A DNA stretch of 64,000 nt from Pedobacter rhodius (GTDB taxonomy: Bacteria; Bacteroidota; Bacteroidia; Sphingobacteriales; Sphingobacteriaceae). Below the pieces are notes generated by a model. That model was not told the origin of the DNA. It saw only the letters and a list, made by a program, of their open reading frames with translations, and ran no database searches. Made by a program: the position numbers and the translations under genes. Location: positions 310,001 through 374,000 of the forward strand of contig NZ_JAPWGL010000003.1 of NCBI RefSeq assembly GCF_027213645.1, written 5' to 3'. Positions 26,969 through 35,539 of this stretch are shown here, piece by piece (the stretch's first letter is position 1; each line of letters starts with the position of its first letter).

Positions 26969-27778
26969 ATGAACAATACATTTAACATAAACAGATTTGG
27001 CTTATTGCTTAAAAGACAATGGTTGGATTTTGGAAAAATTTACCTAGGAACTTTAGTTGTGCTGATCGGAATTATTATCGGCTTTTACAGCTATTTCATT
27101 CCATCTATTCACAGTAATAACATTACAGATTATGATGGCAACCTTGATATGCGGTTTAGATATGGATTATTCCTTTTTCTGGGCTTTTTGTTTATCAGCA
27201 TTATAGCCAGTAACTATTTTAATCTGCTGGGGCAAAAATCAAGGGCTATTTTAGAATTAATGACACCAGCATCTGTTTTCGAAAAGTTTTTATCAGGCAT
27301 ATTTTACACGGCAATAATCAGCTTGTTTAGTTACCTGCTAATATTCTATTTAACCGACCTGGCTTTTGTAAAATATTTAAATTCCAATATCGATGCGTTT
27401 AAAGGTATAAATCCTAAAGTAACTGAAGCTCAAAGTATCTCGCATCAACTATTTAATGACAAAAATTACCTTGAATATTGCGGGTACTTCTTTGCCTCAC
27501 CATTTCTTATCACAAGCATTTTCCTTTTGGGTTCTGTTTATTTCAACCGGTTTCATTACATAAAAACAGCGATTTCGGTCATGATTTTTTCTGGTATTAC
27601 GGCCTATATAATTTTTAAGGCGGCAGATATTTTAACAAGTGATATGGTTAGGGTTAATCACGGCAACTATCGAAATAATGGAGATTCTGCTCTTCTGCTA
27701 ATTCTCTTGATAACAACAGCCTTAACATTAATATTCTGGGCGATAGCTTATATCCGCCTGAAAGAAAAAGAGGTTTAA
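26969..27778 (+). CDS. ABC transporter permease
   Basis: This 269-residue membrane protein has about six transmembrane helices (about 20-42, 67-87, 110-130, 165-188, 200-220, 240-262). It starts 2 nt after the ATPase gene stop, so it is the membrane half of the transporter. No periplasmic binding protein is present, consistent with export rather than uptake. The substrate is unknown; YtrA-type operons in Gram-positive bacteria respond to cell-wall antibiotics. I saw no feature that fixes this here. Confidence 0.85.
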   Translation: MNNTFNINRFGLLLKRQWLDFGKIYLGTLVVLIGIIIGFYSYFIPSIHSNNITDYDGNLDMRFRYGLFLFLGFLFISIIASNYFNLLGQKSRAILELMTPASVFEKFLSGIFYTAIISLFSYLLIFYLTDLAFVKYLNSNIDAFKGINPKVTEAQSISHQLFNDKNYLEYCGYFFASPFLITSIFLLGSVYFNRFHYIKTAISVMIFSGITAYIIFKAADILTSDMVRVNHGNYRNNGDSALLLILLITTALTLIFWAIAYIRLKEKEV

Positions 27779-27797
27779 TTTTTTAATTGGTAGAGAT

Positions 27798-28172
27798 ATG
27801 GAATTCAGAGATAATAAGGCAATATACCTTCAAATAGCAGATTATGTTTGCGAACATATTTTGCTGGGAAAATGGAAAGCCGAGGAAAAAGTACCTTCAG
27901 TTAGAGAACTCGCTGTAGAAATGGAAGTAAACCCAAACACCGTGATGCGTACATACGAATTGCTGCAGAATAAAAATATCATTAACAACAAAAGGGGCAT
28001 TGGTTTCTTTGTTGATGAAAGCGCAATAGAAAATGTAAAAGGCTATAGAAAAGTGCAATTTATAGATGATGAATTACCTGTCGTATTCAGAAACATCTAT
28101 TTGTTAAACATCGGTTTTGATGAACTTAAAGCCAAATATGAAACATTTGTTAAAGAAAATTTTAACGTTTAA
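27798..28172 (+). CDS. GntR family regulator, YtrA subfamily
   Basis: This 124-residue regulator has an N-terminal winged helix-turn-helix (about 10-75). Its features are IYLQIADYVCEHILLGKWK, EKVPSVRELAVEMEVNPNTVMRTYELLQ and a wing KRGIGFFV. A short C-terminal tail without a ligand domain (residues 76-124) is typical of the YtrA subfamily, whose members repress adjacent ABC-transporter operons. It lies 19 nt after the permease and 3 nt before the next gene. The likely target is the inverted repeat at 26111-26134. Confidence 0.92.
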   Translation: MEFRDNKAIYLQIADYVCEHILLGKWKAEEKVPSVRELAVEMEVNPNTVMRTYELLQNKNIINNKRGIGFFVDESAIENVKGYRKVQFIDDELPVVFRNIYLLNIGFDELKAKYETFVKENFNV

Positions 28173-28175
28173 AAC

Positions 28176-29027
28176 ATGAAAACAAGTAATAAACTATTAA
28201 TTGCGTTAGCAGTTTCACTCATCATAATTCCGATCATGGTGATTGCAGTAACTGTTAAAATGAATTATAGCGATGCCAAAACAATGGCTGCTGAAAGTAA
28301 AAGTATAAACAGTTTTGGTACAAAAACCGAAGGCTATATCAGCATAAAACTTACACAACCTTTTACCGCCTTAAATTTAGCCGATGCTAAAAACAGGGTA
28401 ATAAATATTCGTTTGATAACTGATACGCAAACCGGATTAAAAATACCAGAGGAATATAAAGATTTGATAAATTACAAAATTGATGAAAAAGGGGTATTAC
28501 AAATTTCGGTTAAAGATATTACTAAAGAAACAGGCCCTTATTTATCGCTGGTTGTTTATGCGCCAAACTTTAGTGGCTTATCTTTTGCTAAAGGTGAAAG
28601 ATTAGATTTAGCTGTTGATAGCAAGGACGCCTTTACGCTAAATGCATATAAAATTGCTAATATTGATTTGGATTCAGATGCTAAATTTAATCATTTAACA
28701 CTCTTGGCAGACAGTGTAAAAGAACTTTATATCAATCAATCTTCTATAAAAGAATTTAAACTGACTTTAAAAAGCTCGACTTTAAAAACAGAGTTAACAT
28801 CTTACAACTCACTCAATGTTGATGCTTCCGGTAAATCAAATATATTTATAGATGGTGGTGAGGCCAATGAAAATAAATTTGGCATCGATAATCTAGTGGT
28901 AAAAACTGGCGGTAAAGGTTCTTTAACAATATCTGATATCAGTATAAAAAAATCTTCAGGAAGCCTGTCTGATTCTACATTAGTCGTTATGCCCGCATCG
29001 ATTTTAAAAACGATGTTTAATAAATAA
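28176..29027 (+). CDS. membrane-anchored beta-repeat protein, unknown
   Basis: This 283-residue protein has an N-terminal transmembrane helix (about 8-28) and an exported domain. From about residue 50 it shows short repeated beta-strand stretches such as LTLLADSVKELYINQSSIKEFKLTLKSS, resembling the right-handed beta-helix of DUF2807 proteins. It is the last gene of the YtrA-type ABC operon, 3 nt after the regulator. It may sense or shield something at the cell surface, but no function is known. A strong terminator follows immediately. Confidence 0.65.
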   Translation: MKTSNKLLIALAVSLIIIPIMVIAVTVKMNYSDAKTMAAESKSINSFGTKTEGYISIKLTQPFTALNLADAKNRVINIRLITDTQTGLKIPEEYKDLINYKIDEKGVLQISVKDITKETGPYLSLVVYAPNFSGLSFAKGERLDLAVDSKDAFTLNAYKIANIDLDSDAKFNHLTLLADSVKELYINQSSIKEFKLTLKSSTLKTELTSYNSLNVDASGKSNIFIDGGEANENKFGIDNLVVKTGGKGSLTISDISIKKSSGSLSDSTLVVMPASILKTMFNK

Positions 29028-29038
29028 GAATACGCTTT

Positions 29039-29088
29039 TCAGTAAGTTTTATGCATCAAATTCCTGCATAAAGCTTACTGATTTTTTT
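29039..29088 (+). terminator. intrinsic terminator embedded in the hutH 3' end
   Basis: A 17-bp stem (29039-29055 with 29065-29081, one G-U pair) with a 9-nt loop is followed by seven T. It ends the ABC operon on the plus strand. Most of the stem lies inside the last codons of the convergent hutH gene (stop at 29049-29051). Confidence 0.85.
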
Positions 29089-30536
29089 ACATCATCTGCC
29101 AGAATCCTGTCGGCATCATTAAAACTTATCAACTTTCTGTAAGCTGAACATGTTTCTTCAATTATAACTGACGATTTTAGCGGCCTCCGTAAATCTAAAG
29201 CTTGCGTTGCCGTTAAAAGTTCAATGGCTAAAATGTTTTCTAGATTTTTAACTACGCTTAAACATTTCGTTGCACCATTTGCCCCCATACTCACGTGGTC
29301 TTCCTGGCCATTGCTACTCACAATACTGTCGACTGATGATGGCGTACAAAGCTGTTTATTTGCACTTACAATAGATGCTGCGGTATATTGAGCAATCATT
29401 AAGCCTGAATTCAAGCCTGCATTTTTAACTAGAAAAGGCGGTAGTCCCCGCTGACCGGAAATTAACTGAAAAACCCTCCGCTCCGAAATAGAACCTAATT
29501 CCGCCAAAGCAATACATAGAAAATCCAGACTTAAGGCTAATGGCTGTCCGTGGAAATTCCCTGCAGAAATGATTCTGTCTTCATCAGGAAATACATTCGG
29601 GTTATCGGTAACAGCATTAATTTCGGTTTCAAAAACCGACCGGATGTAGGCAATGCTATCTTTACTGGCTCCATGCACCTGCGGCACGCAACGGAACGAA
29701 TACGGATCTTGTGTTTGCTTTCCTGCCTGAACTATAATTTCACTCCCTTGTAAATAAGAATGAATGATTTGTGCGGTTTCAATTTGTCCTTTATGAGGTC
29801 TTATCTGATGACTCAATTCATCAAAAGGTTCTATTCTGCAATCAAAAGCGTCTATAGAAATCGCCGCTATTTTGTCTGCCCAGCTACTTAGTTTTTGTGT
29901 TTTTATAAGAACATAAACCCCGTAAGCACTCATAAACTGGGTCCCGTTTATTAAAGCTAAGCCTTCTTTAGATTGTAGAGAAAGCGGTTGCCAGTTCAAC
30001 GTTTTGTAAAGTGCTGAAGTTTTAATTTTAGTGTTTTGGTAAATCACTTCGCCTTCTCCAATGAGCGGTAATGCCAGGTGCGCCAGTGGCGCCAGATCGC
30101 CTGAAGCGCCCAAAGAACCCTGTGTGTAAACAACCGGAAAAATATCATGGTTATAAAAGTCGACTAAACGTTGTACCGTTGATATAGCAATGGCAGAAAA
30201 ACCATAACTAAGGGATTGAATTTTTAAAAGCAACATTAACTTTACAATTTCTTTTGGCACTTCATCGCCAGTTCCGCAGGCATGAGAAAGCAATAAATTG
30301 TGTTGTAATTTAGTTAAGTTTTCTTGTTCTACTTTAACATTCTGAAGGTATCCAAAACCTGTATTTATGCCGTAAACGGGCTCATTATTAATTGCCAGCT
30401 TATCATCTAAATAGGTTCTGCATTTATTAATGCGTTCAATCGCTTTTTCACTCAGGGCAATAACGTAATTGCCTGATGTAATTTCTGAAATTGTATTTAT
30501 ATGGAGCTGGCCATCACCTAAATAAAAAATGGGCAT
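29049..30536 (-). CDS. hutH: histidine ammonia-lyase
   Basis: HutH deaminates L-histidine to trans-urocanate using the self-made MIO prosthetic group. The MIO triad is A144-S145-G146 within GSLGASGDLAPLAHL, and other family motifs are YGINTGFG, NGTQFM, QDPYSFRC-PQVHG, SAGNFHGQP and QEDHVSMG. The 495-residue length is normal. Start choice: ATG 30536 (MPIFYLGDG); the longer ORF from 30563 starts inside the -7 box at 30561-30568. The remaining hut genes (hutU, hutI, hutG) are not in this window, so its pathway context is open. Confidence 0.94.
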   Translation of the reverse strand: MPIFYLGDGQLHINTISEITSGNYVIALSEKAIERINKCRTYLDDKLAINNEPVYGINTGFGYLQNVKVEQENLTKLQHNLLLSHACGTGDEVPKEIVKLMLLLKIQSLSYGFSAIAISTVQRLVDFYNHDIFPVVYTQGSLGASGDLAPLAHLALPLIGEGEVIYQNTKIKTSALYKTLNWQPLSLQSKEGLALINGTQFMSAYGVYVLIKTQKLSSWADKIAAISIDAFDCRIEPFDELSHQIRPHKGQIETAQIIHSYLQGSEIIVQAGKQTQDPYSFRCVPQVHGASKDSIAYIRSVFETEINAVTDNPNVFPDEDRIISAGNFHGQPLALSLDFLCIALAELGSISERRVFQLISGQRGLPPFLVKNAGLNSGLMIAQYTAASIVSANKQLCTPSSVDSIVSSNGQEDHVSMGANGATKCLSVVKNLENILAIELLTATQALDLRRPLKSSVIIEETCSAYRKLISFNDADRILADDVKKSVSFMQEFDA

Positions 30537-30560
30537 GATTTTTAATCTATTTGGTCGGCT

Positions 30561-30568
30561 CAAAAGTA
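30561..30568 (-). promoter_or_regulatory. putative -7 box of the hutH promoter
   Basis: TACTTTTG on the minus strand matches TAnnTTTG, with its last base 24 nt upstream of the ATG at 30536. It supports the shorter hutH start. Confidence 0.5.
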
Positions 30569-30615
30569 TTAATTATTATTAAATTAGGCCGATTAGCAGA
30601 TATATCTATTCTACC

Positions 30616-31599
30616 ATGAAAAAATTTTTCTTTCTTATTGCCATTGCATTATTATCACTTTCAAATACATATGCTCAAAAAATAGATACCCTATCCGTTA
30701 ACCTGGAAAATGTAAAATATCCTTACCAGATTAATTATTTACCAATTACAGTGGAAGGCCAGGATATAAAAATGGCTTATATGGATGTAGCGCCAACTAA
30801 ATTCCCTAATGGTAGAACGGTTATGCTTTTCCACGGTAAAAACTTTGGCGGGTATTATTGGGGAAATGTTATAAAAGCTTTAACGGGAAGTGGATTTAGG
30901 GTTATCGTTCCTGATCAGATTGGATTCGGACGTTCATCAAAACCTATTATTAATTACACTTTCCAACAGCTTGCAGCTTGGAATAAAAAATTGCTCGATA
31001 CTTTAGGCATACAAAAAACTTCAATTTTAGGGCATAGCATGGGCGGAATGTTAGCCACCCGTTTTGCGTTAATGTTTCCTGAAAGGGTAGATAAATTGCT
31101 GCTCGAAAATCCGATTGGTTTGGAAGATTATAAAACATTTGTTCCCGCCTCTACTGTTGAGGAACAATATCAACGTGAACTTAAAAATACACCGGAAAGC
31201 ATTCGCCAGTATTACAGAAGCTACTTTACCTATTGGAAACCTGATTATGAGACCCTGGTGAATGTGGCAGCAGGTGTAATTTATAGTGCTGATTTCCCCA
31301 GGTATGCTAAAGTTGCCGCATTAACTTATAAAATGATTTACGACGGACCTGTTGCGGATGAATTTCAAAACCTGAAAGTACCAACGATTTTATTTATTGG
31401 TAAAGAAGATAGAACGATAATTGGCAAAGCTTTGTTAACTGATGATCAGAAAGTAATTTACGGGCAGTATAAGTTTCTTGGGAAAAATACAGCTGTTAAA
31501 ATAAAAGGCTCTAAAATTGTAGAATTTGAAGCCTGCGGGCATATTCCACATATCGAAATAACGACTGAGTTTCTGGTGGCTTTAATAGGGAGTTTGTAA
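30616..31599 (+). CDS. exported alpha/beta hydrolase
   Basis: This 327-residue hydrolase has a signal peptide (cleaved after TYAQ) and a single alpha/beta-hydrolase domain. The oxyanion motif is MLFHGKNFGG, the nucleophile elbow is GHSMGG with Ser141, an acid lies in KEDRTI, and the catalytic histidine is in CGHIPHIE. Its closest look is to epoxide hydrolase/haloalkane dehalogenase-like esterases, but the substrate cannot be told. It diverges from hutH with an 80-bp gap and stands alone. Confidence 0.88.
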   Translation: MKKFFFLIAIALLSLSNTYAQKIDTLSVNLENVKYPYQINYLPITVEGQDIKMAYMDVAPTKFPNGRTVMLFHGKNFGGYYWGNVIKALTGSGFRVIVPDQIGFGRSSKPIINYTFQQLAAWNKKLLDTLGIQKTSILGHSMGGMLATRFALMFPERVDKLLLENPIGLEDYKTFVPASTVEEQYQRELKNTPESIRQYYRSYFTYWKPDYETLVNVAAGVIYSADFPRYAKVAALTYKMIYDGPVADEFQNLKVPTILFIGKEDRTIIGKALLTDDQKVIYGQYKFLGKNTAVKIKGSKIVEFEACGHIPHIEITTEFLVALIGSL

Positions 31600-31680
31600 A
31601 TGCTTTTGGATTCTAATCATTGTATAATAATTTATCGTTATGTTGAGGCGTAATTTATTGTATAAAAATCAATATAAATG

Positions 31681-31756
31681 ACAGGACGATAAAGGAGATA
31701 ATCTCCTCGAAGCTTCGTCATCCGATAGCTATCGGATCGAGAAGACGACCTTTTTA
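31681..31756. repeat. interspersed palindromic repeat, copy 2
   Basis: This repeat contains an inverted GGAGATAATCTCC, then TCCGATAGCTATCGGA at 31721-31736 followed by TCGAGAAGACGACC and T6. The palindrome and right flank match copy 1 at 98-133 with few changes. It lies between the alpha/beta hydrolase and the DUF6263-type gene and has no ORF. Confidence 0.6.
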
Positions 31757-31808
31757 AAAACCCAAAAAATTAAGATTGCTTCATTAATTGAAACCGGGCG
31801 AAGGAAAA

Positions 31809-32705
31809 TTAATTAATCTCCTTGCCAACAATTTTGTTTATACCCTCCAGATCAAAATCAATATCCTGCTCCGAAGCTTTCATTTTACCGTATAACTCGG
31901 TTCTGGTATGGCTGTTTAAAATTATACCGGTTCTGATATCAACCTGTGCATCTCCAATGTTCATGCCTTTCAAATCGGTTTGCATTTTGTTGCCCATCGT
32001 TTCAAAATTTCCTTTAGAAATTAAACTGCCTTTTATACTTATTGTCGCAACATTATCTTTAACTTCCTTTAATGTATAGGTTGTGATAGCCTCAATGGGC
32101 ATTGTAATTTGCATTTTAGTATTAACAACCCAACTTTCGCCAATTTTAACTGCTTTATCAGGAAATATTTTTAATGATGATTCCATCGTTTGCCTTATCA
32201 CTTCTGCGTTAAATTGCTTGCCCAAAGAAAGCTTCATTTGTTTAAGCTGAGCTGTATCAGTCGTCATTTTTGCGGCTATACTATCAACCATTTTATCAAC
32301 GCCTGAAATAGATTTCACAGTTCCGTTTGATGCTAATAACATACTAAAACCGGCATTTTTTAAGCCAGAAAAAGGATTTGGCTTTCCCGCTTCTTCCTTA
32401 TCTGAATCTAAAATAAGTTCATTTCCCATGCCAACAGATTTAATTGTTAACCGCTTATAGGTTACCTGAATGGTTTTATCTATTCCTTTCAAACTTTTAA
32501 TATTAAAAATGTAATCCGTTCCAACATTTTGAATATAACTGATTTCTTTACCATCAATTTTTTGATTAATTATCTGATCGGAATTAATAGCATAGCTGTA
32601 TTTTTTACCAACAGGATATTCTTGTTTCAAAATATAAGTTTTCTGGCCAAAGGCGCTTAATGATAACAGGCAAAGAATAACTGATAAAATTTTTATTGCT
32701 TTCAT
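31809..32705 (-). CDS. DUF6263-like exported protein
   Basis: This 298-residue protein has a signal peptide (ending SAFGQ) followed by a beta-rich domain. The opening YILKQEYPVGKKYSYAINSDQ and the later KIGESWVVNTKMQITMPIEAI look like the DUF6263 family of Bacteroidota secreted proteins. A lysine-rich body and a conserved KGMNIGDAQVDIRTGIIL stretch near the C-terminus fit. There are no catalytic motifs. The function is unknown and it appears monocistronic. Confidence 0.7.
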   Translation of the reverse strand: MKAIKILSVILCLLSLSAFGQKTYILKQEYPVGKKYSYAINSDQIINQKIDGKEISYIQNVGTDYIFNIKSLKGIDKTIQVTYKRLTIKSVGMGNELILDSDKEEAGKPNPFSGLKNAGFSMLLASNGTVKSISGVDKMVDSIAAKMTTDTAQLKQMKLSLGKQFNAEVIRQTMESSLKIFPDKAVKIGESWVVNTKMQITMPIEAITTYTLKEVKDNVATISIKGSLISKGNFETMGNKMQTDLKGMNIGDAQVDIRTGIILNSHTRTELYGKMKASEQDIDFDLEGINKIVGKEIN

Positions 32706-32808
32706 TGTTTGATTGCTAAACTGATCGCTCGTTTATTGTTTGAAAATTGATTATTGAGCTTTGACTATCGGTTTTTGATTATTGAATTTTGGTAATTGTG
32801 ATTTATTA

Positions 32809-33582
32809 TTATCCAGCTGGTTGCTGTGCAAAAATACGGCTAAGTTGGTGATATAAGTCAGGGTGTTTGTCTTTCAATAATTCGGGTTTTTCAAAAAAGT
32901 ATTCTGACACCACAGCAAAAAACTCGGCCTGATTCGTAATTGCGTAAGGGTTAATATCCGATTTATTATCTTCAATTCGTTCCATTTCCTCATGCATCAT
33001 TTTTACCCACGGTAAAGTATATTCATGGCTCATCAGGTTTTCAGGAATACCGTCCGTTGCCCCGTCAGATTTGTCCAGAAGATGTACAAACTCATGAATT
33101 GCCGTGTTTTCTTTACCGGCGCTTTTTGAAAAACCAAGCCTTAAAGCGGAGCGGGATAAAATCATTTGTCCGTTCATATAACCGCTGCCAACCATTCCTT
33201 CGATATTTCTTTCACCCCCTTCAAATTGAAAATCTTTATTAAAGGTATCCGGATAAAGCAAAACGCTTGTAAGGTTTTTATATTGCCAATCGTTAAATCC
33301 AAATATTGGTATTACCGCACTTGATGCAATTAACAATTCATCTAATGTTGTCATTTCAACGCCAACACCTTCTATTTTTACCGTACTGAAAAATTCTGCG
33401 ACTTTTTGCTCAAACTTTATTTTATCAGTCGAATCCAGGTGATGGTAATAACTTACATAATCGTTTAAAATCTGCCTGTCCGTTTCAGTTAAGGGCTCAA
33501 TTGCTGGCTTTTTCTTCCGCAGGATAAAATATAAAGCGATAAGAAAAATCGGGAGCAAATAAGCAAATGGTAATGAATTCAT
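32809..33582 (-). CDS. MtfA-like zinc metallopeptidase (M90)
   Basis: This 257-residue protein has a single N-terminal transmembrane helix (about 4-21) and an MtfA-type domain. The zinc motif is H163-E164-F-V-H167 in AIHEFVHLLD, with the third ligand expected in NPYAITNQAEFFAVVSEYFF (E in AEFFA). MtfA in E. coli is a gluzincin peptidase that also binds the regulator Mlc; no Mlc is visible here. Unlike E. coli MtfA it has the membrane anchor common in Bacteroidota homologues. It appears to be a single-gene unit. Confidence 0.9.
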   Translation of the reverse strand: MNSLPFAYLLPIFLIALYFILRKKKPAIEPLTETDRQILNDYVSYYHHLDSTDKIKFEQKVAEFFSTVKIEGVGVEMTTLDELLIASSAVIPIFGFNDWQYKNLTSVLLYPDTFNKDFQFEGGERNIEGMVGSGYMNGQMILSRSALRLGFSKSAGKENTAIHEFVHLLDKSDGATDGIPENLMSHEYTLPWVKMMHEEMERIEDNKSDINPYAITNQAEFFAVVSEYFFEKPELLKDKHPDLYHQLSRIFAQQPAG

Positions 33583-33669
33583 ATTTGGTTTTTGAAGAAT
33601 AATAAATGAGGTTGATAGCCAATGGCTGATAGATTAGGTTACTACATAATGGCTATAAACCATGAGCCA

Positions 33670-34695
33670 CTAACTTTCCAGCATCTCCAGCTGAATGATA
33701 ACATCTGTTCTCGTAACCGGATAAGGCCTGTTTTCTATTAACGAATGATATACAGCATCAAAAAGTGGCAAATAACTTCCAACCTCAGATGGAATAATTT
33801 CTTCCGTTTTATTTCCTTCATTATCAATGGTGGTTAATAAACCATTTTTGCCTGCAGGTTCTATTCCATAACCTTCATCAGTAAGTTTCATCCTGGCAAG
33901 TAATTGCTCTTCTTGTATATCGGCCCGTTGTTTAATAAAGCTTCCATAAACCCCATGCAGAACAAAAGCTGCCTGCGGATTTACAACCAGCATGCTCGAC
34001 GTAACAAATACATTTACGCTATCCGGATAATTTAACTGGATGGTGAAATAGTCATCAACTTCGGTATCCTTTCTGTTTTTACCTAAAACTTTGTGGTAAC
34101 TTAAGGGTTTTCCGAATAAACTGATTACCTGATCCAAAAGATGCGGACCTAAATCATAAAGTAAACCGCTCGCTTCAATTGCTTTTTCTTTAAAGGCTTT
34201 TGGTCCGATAACATTTCTGTATCTATCGTAGCGTAAATGCATTTCATTTAATTTACCCAACTTTCCACTAGCCAGAACTTTCTTTACTGATGCGAAATCA
34301 CTATCCCAGCGACGGTTTTGATAGAAAAAAATTTGTTTGCCAACCCCATCTGCCAAATCAAATAATTCCTTCGCCTGAGCTGATGTTGCCGTAAATGGTT
34401 TTTCGACAAGAATATGTTTACCTTTTTCGAGTGCGGCTTTTGAGTGTTCATAATGCAAGTTATTTGGCGTGTTTATAACAACCAGTTCAATTTCCGAATC
34501 ATTTAAAAGTTCATCAATACTGTTGTAACTTAAAATATCAGGATAGTCTTTTACCGCATTTTTATTGCTGCGTTCAACAATTGCTTTTAAATTAAAGCCG
34601 CTATGGGTACTTAAAAAAGGTGCGTGAAAAACTTTACCCGACATGCCATAGGCTAATAAGCCTGCTGTAATTGTTTTATTTGAATTTGTACTCAT
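33670..34695 (-). CDS. Gfo/Idh/MocA family oxidoreductase
   Basis: This 341-residue NAD(P)-dependent oxidoreductase has an N-terminal Rossmann fold (ITAGLLAYGMSGKVFHAPFL), an EKPFTATSAQAKEL motif with the catalytic lysine, and the GPHLLDQVISLFG segment of the C-terminal domain. The AYGMSGKVFHAPFL pattern is that of the YhhX/YdgJ-type subgroup, which acts on sugars or inositol-like compounds. The substrate is not known. It carries its own promoter box at 34712-34719. Confidence 0.92.
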   Translation of the reverse strand: MSTNSNKTITAGLLAYGMSGKVFHAPFLSTHSGFNLKAIVERSNKNAVKDYPDILSYNSIDELLNDSEIELVVINTPNNLHYEHSKAALEKGKHILVEKPFTATSAQAKELFDLADGVGKQIFFYQNRRWDSDFASVKKVLASGKLGKLNEMHLRYDRYRNVIGPKAFKEKAIEASGLLYDLGPHLLDQVISLFGKPLSYHKVLGKNRKDTEVDDYFTIQLNYPDSVNVFVTSSMLVVNPQAAFVLHGVYGSFIKQRADIQEEQLLARMKLTDEGYGIEPAGKNGLLTTIDNEGNKTEEIIPSEVGSYLPLFDAVYHSLIENRPYPVTRTDVIIQLEMLES

Positions 34696-34711
34696 AGCTT
34701 ATAAATGTAAC

Positions 34712-34719
34712 CAAAAATA
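34712..34719 (-). promoter_or_regulatory. putative -7 box of the oxidoreductase gene
   Basis: TATTTTTG on the minus strand matches TAnnTTTG, ending 16 nt before the start codon at 34695. Confidence 0.45.
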
Positions 34720-34786
34720 CAATTATGATTTAATCTTAAGCGCTAAACCATAAACCTTTTACCTTATGGCTTAAACCTTTTTACAC

Positions 34787-34794
34787 TATCTTTG
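34787..34794 (+). promoter_or_regulatory. putative -7 box, leaderless layout
   Basis: TATCTTTG matches TAnnTTTG and lies 6 nt before ATG 34801. The TTG at 34792, an alternative upstream start, is part of the box itself, so ATG 34801 is the better start. Confidence 0.5.
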
Positions 34795-34800
34795 CAGAAT

Positions 34801-35145
34801 ATGAAACCGTCGGAGATTAACAGCAAGTGGAAAATTTTACAAGAAAGAATTTCTAAAGAATTTGATTCAGATTTCCCTGATTTAAAAGTGATGCTTTTTC
34901 TTATTGGTGTACAGGAATTAGGAAAAGGGCCTAAAAAATACAGCAAGCGACAAAAAGAAGAATTAATGCATATTGCAACATGCCGATTATTAAGTGAAAT
35001 GGGTTTTTACGAACTGGAGGGTTTGGATCAGGATGGCTGGCCACACTGGAAACTGGTTAAGGCGATTCCACCTTATACTATGCTTGAACAGGAATTGCTG
35101 ATGAAATCGCTGGTGGTGAGTTACTTTGAAGATATTTATTCTTAA
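34801..35145 (+). CDS. conserved hypothetical protein (114 aa)
   Basis: This 114-residue soluble protein has a mixed alpha/beta pattern, with FPDLKVMLFLIGVQELGKG in the first half, HIATCRLLSEMGFYELEGLDQDGWPHW in the middle and a C-terminal helix. It looks like a conserved Bacteroidota family with no assigned role. It has its own promoter box at 34787. Its last 4 nt overlap the 3' end of the convergent antitoxin gene at 35142. Confidence 0.7.
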   Translation: MKPSEINSKWKILQERISKEFDSDFPDLKVMLFLIGVQELGKGPKKYSKRQKEELMHIATCRLLSEMGFYELEGLDQDGWPHWKLVKAIPPYTMLEQELLMKSLVVSYFEDIYS

Positions 35146-35531
35146 ACACACTCTAAAAGAAAATCACCACTAATACCTAACTTATTGTGCAAAGCCTTCA
35201 GAAACAATACATCGGGTTCTCGCTTGCCACTTAATATTTGTGAAAGTTTTGGAGCGCCTAAACCAAGCATTTTAGCCAATTTAACCTGATTGATATTTAA
35301 TTCCTCTATTTTACGCTGAACTACTGCATTTATGGTTAATGGCAATGGCATTAATTTTAAAACATTATCTTCATATTTTTCAGCCAATAAACTAAGTTTT
35401 TCGAGTTCATTAGTTTCTAGTTCAGATAATGAATGAAACCCGCCACCAGCTGTAGCCTTAGCTATAAATCCTTCAATTAAGTTCATAACTGAATCGTATT
35501 GTGTTTCATTTCTAATCTTATCAATCATCAT
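35142..35531 (-). CDS. higA: HigA-like antitoxin (helix-turn-helix)
   Basis: This 129-residue protein has an N-terminal helical region and a C-terminal HTH domain (about 70-125) with VQRKIEELNINQVKLAKMLGLGAPKLSQILSGKREPD, typical of HigA/XRE antitoxins of the COG5499 group. It neutralises the toxin encoded just upstream and represses the operon. An ATG at 35555 inside the toxin gene is also in frame, but ATG 35531 (MMIDKIRNETQYDSV) matches the usual family start and lies after the toxin stop. The layout toxin-then-antitoxin is that of hig modules. Confidence 0.83.
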   Translation of the reverse strand: MMIDKIRNETQYDSVMNLIEGFIAKATAGGGFHSLSELETNELEKLSLLAEKYEDNVLKLMPLPLTINAVVQRKIEELNINQVKLAKMLGLGAPKLSQILSGKREPDVLFLKALHNKLGISGDFLLECV

Positions 35532-35539
35532 TACAAAAT

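Noticed and set aside
34792..34800. TTG start for the 34801 gene
   Set aside because: The TTG lies inside the promoter -7 box TATCTTTG, so it cannot be both start codon and promoter.
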